Assembly: GCA_021399435.1 (NCBI GenBank)
Contig: JAJTUP010000059.1
Location: 248,001-312,000 of the forward strand
Direction of reading: 5' to 3'
DNA length: 64,000 nucleotides
DNA from: Diaporthe sp. PMI_573
Lineage: Eukaryota > Ascomycota > Sordariomycetes > Diaporthales > Diaporthaceae
Positions 23,347 to 33,924 of the stretch are shown piece after piece (the stretch's first letter is position 1; each line of letters starts with the position of its first letter). The position numbers and the translations under genes were made by a program. A model generated the notes under the pieces. The model did no database searches. It was not told the origin of the DNA and saw nothing but the letters and a program-made list of their open reading frames with translations.

Positions 23347-23998
23347 TGGGAAAGACGAGGATAATCCGTTCGATTGGGACGTCGAGGGTGATGGTCACGG
23401 AAACGGGCGGGTTCGCCACTGGCGCGGGTGACTGTGCCGAGTCGCGTTCGGAAGGAGAGGCGCAAACGGCAAAATTGCAAAATGCAGAGTGAAAAGTGGT
23501 AACCAAAAAGTAAAAAGAAAACAGCGCGATCCCATCTATGGTGCACAGGTAAGAGTGGGGTCAGCTAATTGAGTTCATCGCTGCGAGGGTGCAAGACAGG
23601 GCAAAGGAAAGGAATCAAAAATGAATGACATAATGGGAGTCATGACGCGACCCGAACGCGTCGAGGCATGATTTAATTCTTCAATTGAAGCCACCCGCTG
23701 AGTCATGGCGCAGGCGGGGGTGGCTTGCCAAGGATGGCGAGGACAGGGAAGAGGAGGAGGGCAGGAGGGGCAGCACTCTGGATTTTCCAGAGCTCAGCAA
23801 TCGAGGCACGCTGTTCCACTGTACCCCGCCAGAAGACCATCACTGTCGACTCTCCCACAATCCAGCGTCCAAAGGCTAGAGGTTTCGTCCTCAGCCTGCC
23901 CAGCCAAACTGTACTCCCTCCGCCTAGCCCGCCCCGCGCTCCGAAGCGTGTCAATTCCCCGCCAATTCCCAGCAAGCACCTCCGTCGCCAAGAGAATC
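23347..23998. promoter_or_regulatory. Divergent intergenic region between the LSH-type gene and ARC1
   Basis: This shared upstream region separates the helicase start at 23346 from the favoured ARC1 start at 23999. From 23705 onward it is open in the ARC1 frame, so part may be coding (see findings). No other gene is seen. Confidence 0.55.
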
Positions 23999-25189
23999 AT
24001 GGCCGCCATAACGTCCCAGTCGTACACCCCAACCGAGGAGGCCGAGATCCAGCAGTGGCTCACCACCTCGGAGCGTCTCAAGTCCCCAGGCGCCGAGTCC
24101 TCCTCCATCCTCGAGGCCCTCAACACCCACCTTGCCTCCCGCACCACCCTGCTCGGCACAAAGCCCTCCAAGGCCGACGTCGAGATTTATAATGTCCTTG
24201 CCCCTACGGTAAAGGCCTGGACCCCCGAGCAGCGCACCGGTGAGAAGGGACACCCCAACATCGTGCGCCATGTCGACTTCGTGCAAAACTCACTCCTGTT
24301 CGGCCTGAACGTCCCTGAGACCGACAAGGTCAAGGTCGACGCCGAGGAGATCCTCTACGTGAAGCCGCCTGTCGACGTGAAGGCGGAGAAGGAACGCCTG
24401 AAGAAGGAGAAGGCAGCCAAGGCAGCCGCCGAGGCTGGCGGGGAGCAAAAGACTCTCGTGGATCGCACCAAGGAGAAGGTTGCCGAGGTCAAGGACGCTG
24501 TTGTCGGCGCCGTTGCGGGCGAGGGCGGTAAGAAGAAGGAGAAGAAGGAGAAGCAGCCCAAGCAGCAGAAGCCTCCACCGCCGCCCGCGGCTCCTCTGTC
24601 CCCCGCGCTGATCGACCTGCGCGTCGGCCACATCCTCAAGGCGATCAAGCACCCGGAGGCCGACTCCCTCTACGTCTCGACCATCGCCATGGGCGACCCG
24701 GTCGGCACGCCCGACACGGACGAGTACGAGGGCCAGGTCGTGCGAACCGTGTGCTCGGGTCTGAACGGCCTGGTGCCCCTCGAGGAGATGCAGGGCCGCA
24801 AGGTCGTCGTGGTGTGCAACCTGAAGCCCGTCAAGATGCGCGGCATCAAGTCCTCCGCCATGGTGCTCGCCGCCAGCCCCAGGGTCAAGGAGGGCGAGGC
24901 CGACGATCACAAGGGCCCCGTCGAGCTGGTCAACCCGCCCGCGGATGCCAAGGCCGGCGAGCGCGTCTACTTCGACGGATGGAAGGGCGAGCCTGAGAAG
25001 CAGCTGAACCCCAAGAAGAAGGTCTGGGAGACGTTCCAGCCCGGTTTCACCACGACCGACGCTCTCGAGGTGGCGTTTGATGCTGGTGTGGTCGAGCAGC
25101 TCGAGGGCAAGACTGGTGTTGGCAAGCTGGTCACTGAGGCTGGTGGCGTGTGCAAGGTCAAGAGTCTGCAGAGCGCGACTGTCCGGTAA
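23999..25189 (+). CDS. ARC1: Arc1-like tRNA-binding cofactor of aminoacyl-tRNA synthetases
   Basis: One exon of 396 aa from the favoured ATG at 23999. Residues about 1-125 form a GST-like helical domain of the type that binds methionyl- and glutamyl-tRNA synthetases. Residues about 130-195 are a Lys/Ala/Glu-rich basic linker (AEKERLKKEKAAKAAAE, KKKEKKEKQPKQQK) that contacts tRNA. The C-terminal half is an EMAPII-like OB fold: DLRVGHILKAIKHPEADSLY, VRTVCSGLNGLVPLEEMQGR, VVVVCNLKPVKMRGIKSSAM. The protein should tether synthetases to tRNA in the cytosol. The same frame is open upstream to another ATG at 23705, adding 98 residues whose last 30 look like a mitochondrial presequence; I keep the downstream start because the GST-like domain begins there. 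Confidence 0.93.
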   Translation: MAAITSQSYTPTEEAEIQQWLTTSERLKSPGAESSSILEALNTHLASRTTLLGTKPSKADVEIYNVLAPTVKAWTPEQRTGEKGHPNIVRHVDFVQNSLLFGLNVPETDKVKVDAEEILYVKPPVDVKAEKERLKKEKAAKAAAEAGGEQKTLVDRTKEKVAEVKDAVVGAVAGEGGKKKEKKEKQPKQQKPPPPPAAPLSPALIDLRVGHILKAIKHPEADSLYVSTIAMGDPVGTPDTDEYEGQVVRTVCSGLNGLVPLEEMQGRKVVVVCNLKPVKMRGIKSSAMVLAASPRVKEGEADDHKGPVELVNPPADAKAGERVYFDGWKGEPEKQLNPKKKVWETFQPGFTTTDALEVAFDAGVVEQLEGKTGVGKLVTEAGGVCKVKSLQSATVR

Positions 25190-25775
25190 ACTTATTCCTG
25201 CGTCAGGTATGTGATACCTGGCTGGGACCTCGGGCTAGAAAAAGCAGGCGAGCGTGGTGATTGAGATAGAGACCAGCCATGGAGTGACAAAATAGAACAG
25301 TCGGTCAGCGTGTACATAAAACACGACTGATCTACCATTGAATCTCTTGGAACTTGTGTTGGTCTTTTGAGACTCGAAAGTGCCACAGGCTCGGAATCAC
25401 ATTAGTCGCGAGTTATAAGTCCAACGGTCAAGGCGTCCATTGTGCAACTGAACATTCAACGGACGTTTCGCTGCTCAACGTGAAGAGTTGGGTATCATCA
25501 AATTTCCACAGCAGTCTGGCGGGGGGCCGCTCAAATATCAGATACCTTCCCATGAACAACAGGGTATATTTTGTTTTGTCCTGTACATCGGATTCTTATG
25601 GTACAATCTACGTGAAATATTGCCTCAATTGTTCCACCGGTCCGTTCGCTTGAACCAAAACGCCCTGACCATGCCATCCCAAAGATGCACTTAAAGAACG
25701 CCGCCCAATGGAAACCTGCTTTGGAAAGGGTGCATCTCTCCCGAGGTATCTTTGCCTGCTGCTGCTCGGACCGCA
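25190..25775. other. Short intergenic region between convergent ARC1 and RPO41
   Basis: It holds the 3' flanks of two convergent genes. No coding frame is supported. Confidence 0.6.
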
Positions 25776-28700
25776 TCATGAAAAGAAGTACGCGCTGTCT
25801 CTCAAGCTCTTAACATCAAAGTCGCCCTTCGCCGGGATGTCGGGGAATGTGAGCGGGCTCCAGACTGGCGTAAACTTTTTCGCCTTCCTCGTTGCAGGAC
25901 TTTGCCCGGTCAACTTCTCCTCGAAGTATGACACAGTGGTGTAGAACTTCTTGTAGTCAGGCATCTCAGAAGGAGCGTCAGCTCCTTCCTCCGACACCGC
26001 CTCGCCATCCACCCCATCTAGATCCGCCTCCCCAACCAGCTCTTCGGCATCCTCCACAGTGGCACTTTTCGCTCTTGTGGTGCTAGCGGCCAGGCTTCCG
26101 AGCGTCGTGCCGCTCATATCCTCCTTGACAACGTCCTGCTCCGAGGCAAATTCCTCGTAGATTTTGCCCGGGGTGACCATTCTCTTGCCCTTCTTCCTGT
26201 CCGCTAAATTGGGGGAGTTGAGCAAGTCGAGCCTTTTCTTCTCCATCAGCAACTCGCTTCTCAGCGTGGATGATGTGCTCTTGTTCTCTTTGCGCCATTT
26301 CAAAATAGCCTTGCCCGCTTTCGAAGACACTTCAACTTGCGCCATGTACAGGCCTCCCTTGTAGCGGACCTCGAACTCCGAGGCCAGACGCTTGATGACA
26401 TCCTCGCTATGGATACGGATAAACGCATCACGAAGGACGGTGTTCATTGTGTCGACGTCAGCAGCATGCGTCCAGAAGGAGTCGTGCACCGCTGCGAATG
26501 TGAGGCCTAGTGCATCACACTCCAGCGCGGACAAGATCATGTGGCTGGCATCTAAAGAGTGAATAAAGTTGGGTGGGAACGCTTGGAGTTGCTTGCGACG
26601 GTTCACAGGGTCGAAGCGATCTGGCTTATTGAGCACGAGGCTTTGCATGCAGGTTGAGATGATCGTGCTGCTAGTTTTCCGGTAAGGCTGGACAATTGGC
26701 ATTCGAAGAGGCGTCGTCCAAATGATTGTTGATCGCATCATTGAAATGATGGTTTCGCTCGTGCTTTTGCTTTGACGTGTCTTGGACTGCTCAAGCCCTT
26801 GCTCTTCGATCGTTTTGAGCTGCTCCGCCGTTAGAGCGCGGCACACCCGGCCCCCGATTTCTCCCAGCCAATATTGGATGTCATGAGCTCCTCGGAACAT
26901 CGTGGACAGCGCCTTGAAGATCTTCGTGGTTACATAGCTAGAGAGGAGTCCAACTTCGATGCCTGATGTTTTGCGCAAGTCGGGATAGAGGGCGTCGAGC
27001 TGCTTCAATACCTGCTTCTTCGCTCCCGAAAAGGTCACACCGTAGACGTTAGTCATCACGGTCTGTTTAACGACTTTGCGTTTGATCTTCCCATGCATGG
27101 CCTTCGCCATCTCATTGCCGCGCGCCATGTCCTCATCGAGCTCCTTGATGACCAATTCAGCCACAGCGCTATACACGTCAGCTGGCTTCTCGCCCGGCAT
27201 CAGGTTGACTTGACGAGCGCCCCACTCGTCACCACCGAGGGCAGCGTAATGTTGTAGGCCATTGCAGGTTCCATCTTGATGAACAGGTAGGGACGAAATG
27301 AACTTGGTCGGGTCTGGAGACTCAAGCGCAGCAGTGAGCTCCATGCACGCTGCGAGACACTGCCAAGGGTCTTCGGCTTCAAGCCACCATCGCTTGCCCT
27401 TCAGTGGATTGTGGGCGGAGTCAAAGATGTTGTCGAGGTTGTCCATAGCAAAAGACTCCCTGTCCTTCAAACTGGCCTTGTCGTAACCATAGACGTTCGA
27501 TAGATGGACTTTAAGCCACATCAGGCCTCGCCCACCGAGCTCTTTGCCTTTGGAAAAGCGAAGAAGACCGCGGACGTGATCCGCACCCATGTGGTTCAAG
27601 TACGGCGGGACGGGGTACGCCCTCCCTCGGAAATCGACATTGTGAGGAAAGAAGAACTCCTGGTCCCGGTATGCCCTTGCAATTTCCAGTTGGAAGTTCA
27701 TGAAACAACGAACGGAGTGATAGGACTGCTTGAGGTTTTGGGCAGTCTTGATTTCCTTGATCCAATTCCACCGCACGAGGGAGTCACTGGAAGGCTCGGG
27801 CTCCTTAGGCATCGGAATCTGCGGGTGCAGTGGTGGAATATTAGCAAGAGCTTCACCTGAGTTCCACACCTCGAGGAAGATAGCCAATACGGGTCGATTG
27901 ATCCGCCATGCTGTCCTTCCCAAGACATCCAAGCCTTTGGCAACCTGGTCCATGTCACCTTTCGCGATGGCAGCTTCTGCGTATAGTCGTTGGTCTTTCT
28001 CGCCGGCCTTCAGTCTGACCAGAGGTACTGGGGATTCCTGATAGGCACCTTTTTCGAAACCAATCCAGGGCAACGGCTCAACAACCATTGGCAGGTGTCT
28101 TGCCAGGAAATCGCCTCGAGGTTCCTCGCGCAGCATCTCACTCAACCGGGGGTGTGGCATGATTGTGCCTATACGCCTCCCCTTTCTGAATTGAGTAGTA
28201 CGCACCAGTCCGGGATGCATTGCGATTATCTTCTTCTTGGTCTCGGGATCCTCGCGGCTGACTGGTACTTTAAGCACTTCGGCAAGCGCCGAAAGCAAAA
28301 TCGCACCGATCTTCACCTTCATAGATAGTGACCATGGCGCAACATCAGATGAAGCAGTGTCGGAAAGGAGCCCCTCGGTAACAGGCGTCACTATCTGGTC
28401 AGACTGCGTCAACTCAGCCTCAGGATCTCGGCTGGCATCGGTGTCTCCCATAGACTGGAGTTGCTTCATTAGTAGTCGATGCGCCTTGGCCTTCCGAGCC
28501 TCCTTTTGCTCTTTCTCCAAACGCAGCTTGGACTGGATGTCCTCTTCAACAATCTTCGCAATATGGTTCACTAGGGTGCTCGTCATAATACCCCTGTCGG
28601 CGCCTGTGAAGGCGAGAGAGCTCATCGTGGTCATGATGGTGACTGCAGCTAGTCGGGCGGGCGTAGACTGCAGCAAGACAGGACCATACACGCAGCGGTC

Positions 28701-29975
28701 GAAGTCCTGTACTCCCTTCTTGGCCAACTTCTCTGTTTCCGCGATCGCATCGAATTCCTTCTGGATGAGGTGCTCCAGGCTTTGATGCCATGACCAGATA
28801 TTGGAATTCAGACCTGGCGCAGTCATAGATGTGGCCAGACCCTTCTGGCGCAGTGCCTCGTGCTCTCCCCTCCACCGCACCACGGCCACATCTATACAGT
28901 CGCGCTCCAAGCGTGACTGAAACTCCCGTCTCTCGTGGAGGGGGAGAGTCGAGATGTCGTGACCGTCTTTCATTTTTTGGAAGATATCAAGCGTGGCCCT
29001 AATCGATTGAAGACCCATGCCTTTTTGTGGGGTAGGGAGTACCTCTGGCAGGGAGCCTTTGTCCCCGGATGTCTCGACTGCGTCGCCCACGTTGAACGAG
29101 GAGTTGGGCGAGGGTTCTTCAAGGCTGGGAAAGTCATCCTCCGTGTATTTCAGTTTGATGTTGTACTCGGGATAGAATCTGGTTATGGTGGCAATGTCGG
29201 CGTCGTTCAAGATCCCGTTGCAGTAGAGGACTTTGAGCCCCTGCTCTGGAGTCACCATTTCCATGTACCGCTTGACGAGTCTTTCCAATCTCGATGGACC
29301 TTGCGAATTCTCGGTCGTGGGAGTGGTCAGCAGCGACGCTTTCAGCATGTAGGCGACTGTGTCGGGTGTCTGTGGCAGTTTAGCACCGTGGATGTGCAGC
29401 TCATACCAGGTATGCAAATCCTCGGCCTTGCCCAGCCCCGGGTTGGCCTTGAGCTCCCTCAGCCACGCCTCGAGATATCTATTGTTCATATCTATCAAGA
29501 CCTCTGGGGTAGCCTGGCCGTTTGCTTCAACGCGGGCCAGGACTGCTCCAGCCCTCTCCAGCTTTCCGACGTGCAGACAGGCATCGAAGACCGGGAGGGC
29601 AGTCTCAAAGTCGCCCGGGATTCCCTGATTGGTCATTTTCTGGGCGTGAGGCTGGCGCGCTGGCTCTTTTAGGATCGTGGCCATGGCCGGATCGAAATCC
29701 TTGAGATCGTAAATTCTGGTAGCTGCACCTTTGGTACTCATAGCATCGCCCACTACTGTGGCCAGCCCACGCTCAGGAGCGTAGGCCTGAGGGCTAGCTG
29801 GAGCCCTTCGCCATGGCGATGATGAAGAGCTGGTGACGACAAGACGCTTGCTTGCAGGCGGGGCCGTCGCTCGAGTGGCGGGCAGGTGGCATCGCGGCTC
29901 GGATATGTTGGACAGTCGTGCTATGGAGCGGCCGAGTCGGCAATTTTGCCTCGACACGTTTGTTCGGACGAGCAT
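25776..29975 (-). CDS. RPO41: Mitochondrial DNA-directed RNA polymerase
   Basis: A single 4.2-kb exon encodes 1399 aa and belongs to the single-subunit, phage T7-like polymerases that transcribe mtDNA (Rpo41 in yeast, cyt-5 in Neurospora). The first ATG in frame is at 29975; further upstream the frame is open but has no ATG. Residues 1-70 are Arg/Ser/Ala-rich with no acidic run, as expected of a mitochondrial presequence. The N-terminal half has the pentatricopeptide-like, fungus-variable part. The catalytic half is complete: DFRGRAYPVPPYLNHMGAD near residue 777, HQDGTCNGLQHYAALG near 898, the motif B region KVVKQTVMTNVYGVT, and AVHDSFWTHA near 1160 with the second catalytic Asp. It ends in the family's FxS-type tail (SAYFFS). 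The gene is head to head with ATP25. Confidence 0.97.
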   Translation of the reverse strand: MLVRTNVSRQNCRLGRSIARLSNISEPRCHLPATRATAPPASKRLVVTSSSSSPWRRAPASPQAYAPERGLATVVGDAMSTKGAATRIYDLKDFDPAMATILKEPARQPHAQKMTNQGIPGDFETALPVFDACLHVGKLERAGAVLARVEANGQATPEVLIDMNNRYLEAWLRELKANPGLGKAEDLHTWYELHIHGAKLPQTPDTVAYMLKASLLTTPTTENSQGPSRLERLVKRYMEMVTPEQGLKVLYCNGILNDADIATITRFYPEYNIKLKYTEDDFPSLEEPSPNSSFNVGDAVETSGDKGSLPEVLPTPQKGMGLQSIRATLDIFQKMKDGHDISTLPLHERREFQSRLERDCIDVAVVRWRGEHEALRQKGLATSMTAPGLNSNIWSWHQSLEHLIQKEFDAIAETEKLAKKGVQDFDRCVYGPVLLQSTPARLAAVTIMTTMSSLAFTGADRGIMTSTLVNHIAKIVEEDIQSKLRLEKEQKEARKAKAHRLLMKQLQSMGDTDASRDPEAELTQSDQIVTPVTEGLLSDTASSDVAPWSLSMKVKIGAILLSALAEVLKVPVSREDPETKKKIIAMHPGLVRTTQFRKGRRIGTIMPHPRLSEMLREEPRGDFLARHLPMVVEPLPWIGFEKGAYQESPVPLVRLKAGEKDQRLYAEAAIAKGDMDQVAKGLDVLGRTAWRINRPVLAIFLEVWNSGEALANIPPLHPQIPMPKEPEPSSDSLVRWNWIKEIKTAQNLKQSYHSVRCFMNFQLEIARAYRDQEFFFPHNVDFRGRAYPVPPYLNHMGADHVRGLLRFSKGKELGGRGLMWLKVHLSNVYGYDKASLKDRESFAMDNLDNIFDSAHNPLKGKRWWLEAEDPWQCLAACMELTAALESPDPTKFISSLPVHQDGTCNGLQHYAALGGDEWGARQVNLMPGEKPADVYSAVAELVIKELDEDMARGNEMAKAMHGKIKRKVVKQTVMTNVYGVTFSGAKKQVLKQLDALYPDLRKTSGIEVGLLSSYVTTKIFKALSTMFRGAHDIQYWLGEIGGRVCRALTAEQLKTIEEQGLEQSKTRQSKSTSETIISMMRSTIIWTTPLRMPIVQPYRKTSSTIISTCMQSLVLNKPDRFDPVNRRKQLQAFPPNFIHSLDASHMILSALECDALGLTFAAVHDSFWTHAADVDTMNTVLRDAFIRIHSEDVIKRLASEFEVRYKGGLYMAQVEVSSKAGKAILKWRKENKSTSSTLRSELLMEKKRLDLLNSPNLADRKKGKRMVTPGKIYEEFASEQDVVKEDMSGTTLGSLAASTTRAKSATVEDAEELVGEADLDGVDGEAVSEEGADAPSEMPDYKKFYTTVSYFEEKLTGQSPATRKAKKFTPVWSPLTFPDIPAKGDFDVKSLRDSAYFFS

Positions 29976-30577
29976 TTTCGGAGAGGTAACCACGGCCAGT
30001 GCAGTGGGGGGTGTACGGGAGGAGGGTCGGGTTGTCGGGTGCGCTGCGACGATGAGGATTCTGTATGTGTGTGTATGACTGTAACAAACAGGGCGCCAAT
30101 GGAAGGCCCGCCTGAGCAGAGGCTCGATCAATTCTTCATTTGAAACGGAACATGAGCTGCAGTCTAGAATACAGTCTATGGCAACGGTCTAGGAAGTTAA
30201 GTGAATCGAAAGGAAAGGCGAAGTCGAGGTACGGGGGAAGAAGCGCCGGTGCAGCAGAGATCGAAAAGAAAGTTTTTGTCATTGCCCATCGCGAGGCGAC
30301 CAGACGTGGATGGGCGATAGGCTCTCTTATCCTACCCTCTGATTGGCTGTACCTTGCAGGCCACGACCCACATCGCCCACCCAGATGAACCGACGAGGCA
30401 AACCTGCCGACGAGCCTGGACAGCCCCGTCTTGTTCGACCATTTCACCAACGGAAAGGCTCAGGTTCCCAGCAGCTCAGGACGAGGAGCAATCTCGTCAC
30501 GACCCCTCGACCTCCCAAGGTCTCAATCACCAACATTGCCTCCCTTTTTGGCCGTGTTTTGTTTATGAGTGGCAGCA
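29976..30577. promoter_or_regulatory. Bidirectional promoter region of RPO41 and ATP25
   Basis: Only 602 bp separate the two start codons, so both promoters must lie here or overlap. No TATA box is obvious close to either ATG. Shared control is an inference from arrangement and function. Confidence 0.6.
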
Positions 30578-32656
30578 ATGTCCCTGCGACCAATACTACG
30601 GACATCGGCAGCAGGTTGCTCAGCATGTAGAGCATTCACACTCGGCCACTCCGCTCCATTTTGCGGCCCTGCTGTCAGTGCTGGGGCTCGATGGCCTTCC
30701 CATGCATCGCCGGCCCTGCGACATCAAGCTACTCGTGCTGCTCTCGCCACCCGGGCGCGGTTCTTCTCCTCTCAGAAAGCCGTAGATGAGACTGGGCCCG
30801 AGATCAAGGCCGAAGCTGAGTCCAACGGCAAGTCCGCTGCAGCGGCCGCCGAGGACAAAAGTCAAACGTCACAGGCAGAGAAAGCCGGCGGTCAAGAAGA
30901 ACCCTGGTATCTCCAGGAGGAGCCTCCCAGACATCCCTCACTGGTCCAACACAGTCAGCCCCTACCAGAGGTGCCCGAAAGTGTCCCTTTGATCCTGCAC
31001 GACCTGGTTCACTACGCCGCTGAGGACATGGGCTTCGATGATCTGAGGCTACTGGACCTGCGGACTTTGGACCCCCCAGCAGCTCTTGGGCCTAACCTCA
31101 TCATGCTCTTCGGCACTGCCCGCAGTGAGCGCCACTTGCATGTCTCTGGTCGCAATCTGCTATCGTGGCTGCGCAAGAAGGGCATACAGGCGCATGCGGA
31201 CGGCGTCCTGGGTCCCAATGAATTCAAAATCAAGATGCGTCGCAAGCAAAGGAAGGCGAAACTGCTCGGCACTGCAGCCACGCCCAAGGGGAACGACGAT
31301 GGCATAACTACGCGCTGGATCTGCACGAATCTAGGCACAATCTCCTCTGGTTCCCAGGAGCTAGTCGAATATGAGACACCGACCGGCTTCGGCACCAAGC
31401 AGACTGGTACCACTATTGTGGTCCAGGCATTCACTGAGTCTAAGCGGAAGGAGCTGGATCTCGAGCTCCTCTGGTCCCGTATTTTGGCTCGCAGGGGCGA
31501 CGACAACCTTATCGCAGACGACTTGGAATACACCGAGGCTGACGCTCACCCCAACGAATTGTCTCTGTTCACCGAAGGAGGCTCGCCCAAGGTGTTCGCT
31601 ACGCCGTCCCAGCGCCGCTTCTTCTCGACTTCTCCTAGGCAGCCTCACCAGGTAACTGACCCGCCAACCAGCGACTCAATACCCAACCCTGTTAACCCTA
31701 CCTTAGACCCTGCAGCTTTCATAGCTTCCAAGGTGGCCGAATTAGAGCGACTGCAGGCACAATTCGCGAGTTTCGACTATGAGGACGCACTCAACGCACT
31801 GGAGCACTCCAACACTGGACAACCTTCCGTATACATAAGCGCCTGGAACCAAGCAATTAAGCGCCTGCGCCCTGAACATAGCTGGCAATTTCGACTGTGG
31901 TTATGCGTGGCGGGTCGCCAATTAGGGTTGCGACGTTTTGACCTGACCCATCTGCGAGAGCTCGTACATGAGATGGAACTTCTGGGCATCATCTGCCATC
32001 GCGGTCACTACATTGAGATGCTTCAAATCGTCTATCTGGAACCTACTGGTAGCACTGTGTCGTTGTCAAACCAGTCAAGGCTCGCTCTCGAGGTGCTGAA
32101 CGTCATGTACGAGCGCGGCGAGCCAATCATGACGACAGATGTCATTGTGTCGCTTATTGAGTCGCTAGCGCGGACACAGGCTCAGGGCAAACAGAACAGC
32201 GAGCTTCAAACGGTCTTGGAAAAGTTCCTCCTTCAGGTCGACTTGCCATATATGGGAGAGGATGCCATAATGCGGCTGATGAATGCATATGCCGCGCAGG
32301 ACAATTGGGCACAATTCTGGGAAGTCTGGAGCATACCGCCCAGGTTCCAAGAATCCCGATCAAGCCAGCTTTACCTTCACTTATGGACAACCATGGCCTC
32401 GACGAACCACCAGAAACGATGTCAAGAAGCCATTCGAAGGTGTTTTCATGAGATGTTGAACGAAGATCCCCCTGTCAGGCCTGTGGCCGAGGTCAAAGAA
32501 GCTATGGAGGTGTGCCTCAAGGTTGCCGACCCACAGGCAGAGGAGATTGCCAAGAACCTTGTGATCAGAGATCATAGGACGAAAATGCTTTCTATGCATG
32601 AGTTCGTCATGATATACCGGTTGTTGAATCCAGATTGGGTTTTGCAGCGGGCCTAG
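30578..32656 (+). CDS. ATP25: Atp25, mitochondrial ATP synthase subunit 9 expression and assembly factor
   Basis: One exon, 692 aa, start at the ATG at 30578 (MSLRPILRT). Residues 1-60 are an Arg-rich presequence ending RARFFSSQ at about 59-66. Residues about 130-270 form a RsfS/Iojap-like domain: LHDLVHYAAEDMGFDDLRLLDLR, LIMLFGTARSERHLH, NLLSWLRKKGIQAHADGV. A second RRFFSTS motif at about 346-352 opens the C-terminal half, an all-helical region ending VMIYRLLNPDW. In yeast Atp25 is cut in two inside mitochondria: the C-terminal part stabilises ATP9 mRNA and the N-terminal part helps form the Atp9 ring. The layout here matches that known biology, including a plausible internal cut site. Divergent from RPO41. 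Confidence 0.95.
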   Translation: MSLRPILRTSAAGCSACRAFTLGHSAPFCGPAVSAGARWPSHASPALRHQATRAALATRARFFSSQKAVDETGPEIKAEAESNGKSAAAAAEDKSQTSQAEKAGGQEEPWYLQEEPPRHPSLVQHSQPLPEVPESVPLILHDLVHYAAEDMGFDDLRLLDLRTLDPPAALGPNLIMLFGTARSERHLHVSGRNLLSWLRKKGIQAHADGVLGPNEFKIKMRRKQRKAKLLGTAATPKGNDDGITTRWICTNLGTISSGSQELVEYETPTGFGTKQTGTTIVVQAFTESKRKELDLELLWSRILARRGDDNLIADDLEYTEADAHPNELSLFTEGGSPKVFATPSQRRFFSTSPRQPHQVTDPPTSDSIPNPVNPTLDPAAFIASKVAELERLQAQFASFDYEDALNALEHSNTGQPSVYISAWNQAIKRLRPEHSWQFRLWLCVAGRQLGLRRFDLTHLRELVHEMELLGIICHRGHYIEMLQIVYLEPTGSTVSLSNQSRLALEVLNVMYERGEPIMTTDVIVSLIESLARTQAQGKQNSELQTVLEKFLLQVDLPYMGEDAIMRLMNAYAAQDNWAQFWEVWSIPPRFQESRSSQLYLHLWTTMASTNHQKRCQEAIRRCFHEMLNEDPPVRPVAEVKEAMEVCLKVADPQAEEIAKNLVIRDHRTKMLSMHEFVMIYRLLNPDWVLQRA

Positions 32657-33924
32657 AAAGTGCCCGTGACACCTTTGGCTGAATTCAAATTTGTCAAAAG
32701 AGGCGCCATAATGCACATGAGATTCTGTAAATACCATGACTGATACCCCAATATACACAAAGGCTCTATTTTACCAATTTGTTCCCAAAAATTTACCACA
32801 CTACTACTACATCTCTCTTCCAAATTAAGTAGTTTCGTTTTTAATCCGTATGGCGATATTCCCCGTGACAGGTTGGCCGGGGGCTGTGTACGTCGTGGCG
32901 CGCCAGTTCGCCGAGCATCTGGCAGCCCTAGAGACCACCAATACCAAGACCAGAAACGCAAATTAGGTAATGTTGCATAAAGGGACTTCCTCAAACGGAT
33001 AATCCGCACGTGTAGTGGAAGCTCAATCGAATGAACCGACCAGCATCATGACTCTTGTCATATGTGTCTTTACCCACCTCCGCGGATCGACACTATCCGA
33101 GAGCCCGACGGAAGCCTAATCCGAGCCGATCAGCGCAAAAGAACCACACCATCGAGTCTATCGAAAATAAGGCTTGAAGCTTGTATCGAGCACAATCTTG
33201 CACGTGAGTCCCAAGAGCATGCGAGGCTGATAAAAACTTACCGGCAAGTCAAATTCTCCTCGTGGTGAATAACTCACAGCAAAGGAGGAGCTCCACCGGA
33301 ATGGGCATCGTTAGAGCTCCACTTCCAAGTTCAAATCGGTATCAAGTTCCATTGTAGGCGCAGGCACGATGGGGCGGTTTGCCAACATCTGTTCCGCTCC
33401 TCCTCCCCTGAATTTCGTTTCTGCGTGTTTGCGGCCCGTCGGATGTAGAAGTATGGCTTTGGACCCGTTCATGCCAAAGACCTGGTCAGCTGGGGTTGCC
33501 AACGATGGCTCAGCTTGGTGCGTTAGATGAATGAAGGCGACGCCCAGGGCACCTCGTAAGTTGAGTATGGATGCTCCCTTGCCTCTGAACTCCTTTCCCA
33601 TAGGAGTTCGGCTTCCGCAGAATCCGTTTCCATTTCCAAATGTTTTGTTGATTCCTGCCCTCGTTCAATAGTAACATACCTGGCCGACTGGAGAACATTC
33701 TCTCAACCCGCTCGTTCGAACTGACCTCAGCGCGCTCTCTAAGTTGAAAAGCCCAGGCCTCGGAAGTTTGTTTTCATCGTAGACGGTCGTTTGCCACGTC
33801 TCTCACCAACACCCACAATATCAGTACACCGTGCTGACCGTCCTGACCGTCGCTGCACCTTCTCCTCTACGAAACAAACACAGTCCTTACCGATCCACCC
33901 TACACCGATCCATCGCGTCACGAG
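32657..33924. other. Intergenic, 1.3 kb, no gene supported
   Basis: It contains the ATP25 3' flank and the promoter side of the secreted protein gene, with C/A-rich sequence at 33795-33915 that looks like a fungal 5' leader. No coding frame is convincing. Confidence 0.55.

Noticed and set aside
29976..30131. Extension of the RPO41 frame to 30131
   Set aside because: The extra stretch is open but begins at a TTG, contains no ATG, and precedes a good presequence start at 29975.
30569..30577. An ATP25 start three codons upstream of 30578
   Set aside because: It would need a GTG start; ATG at 30578 is the first proper start in frame.
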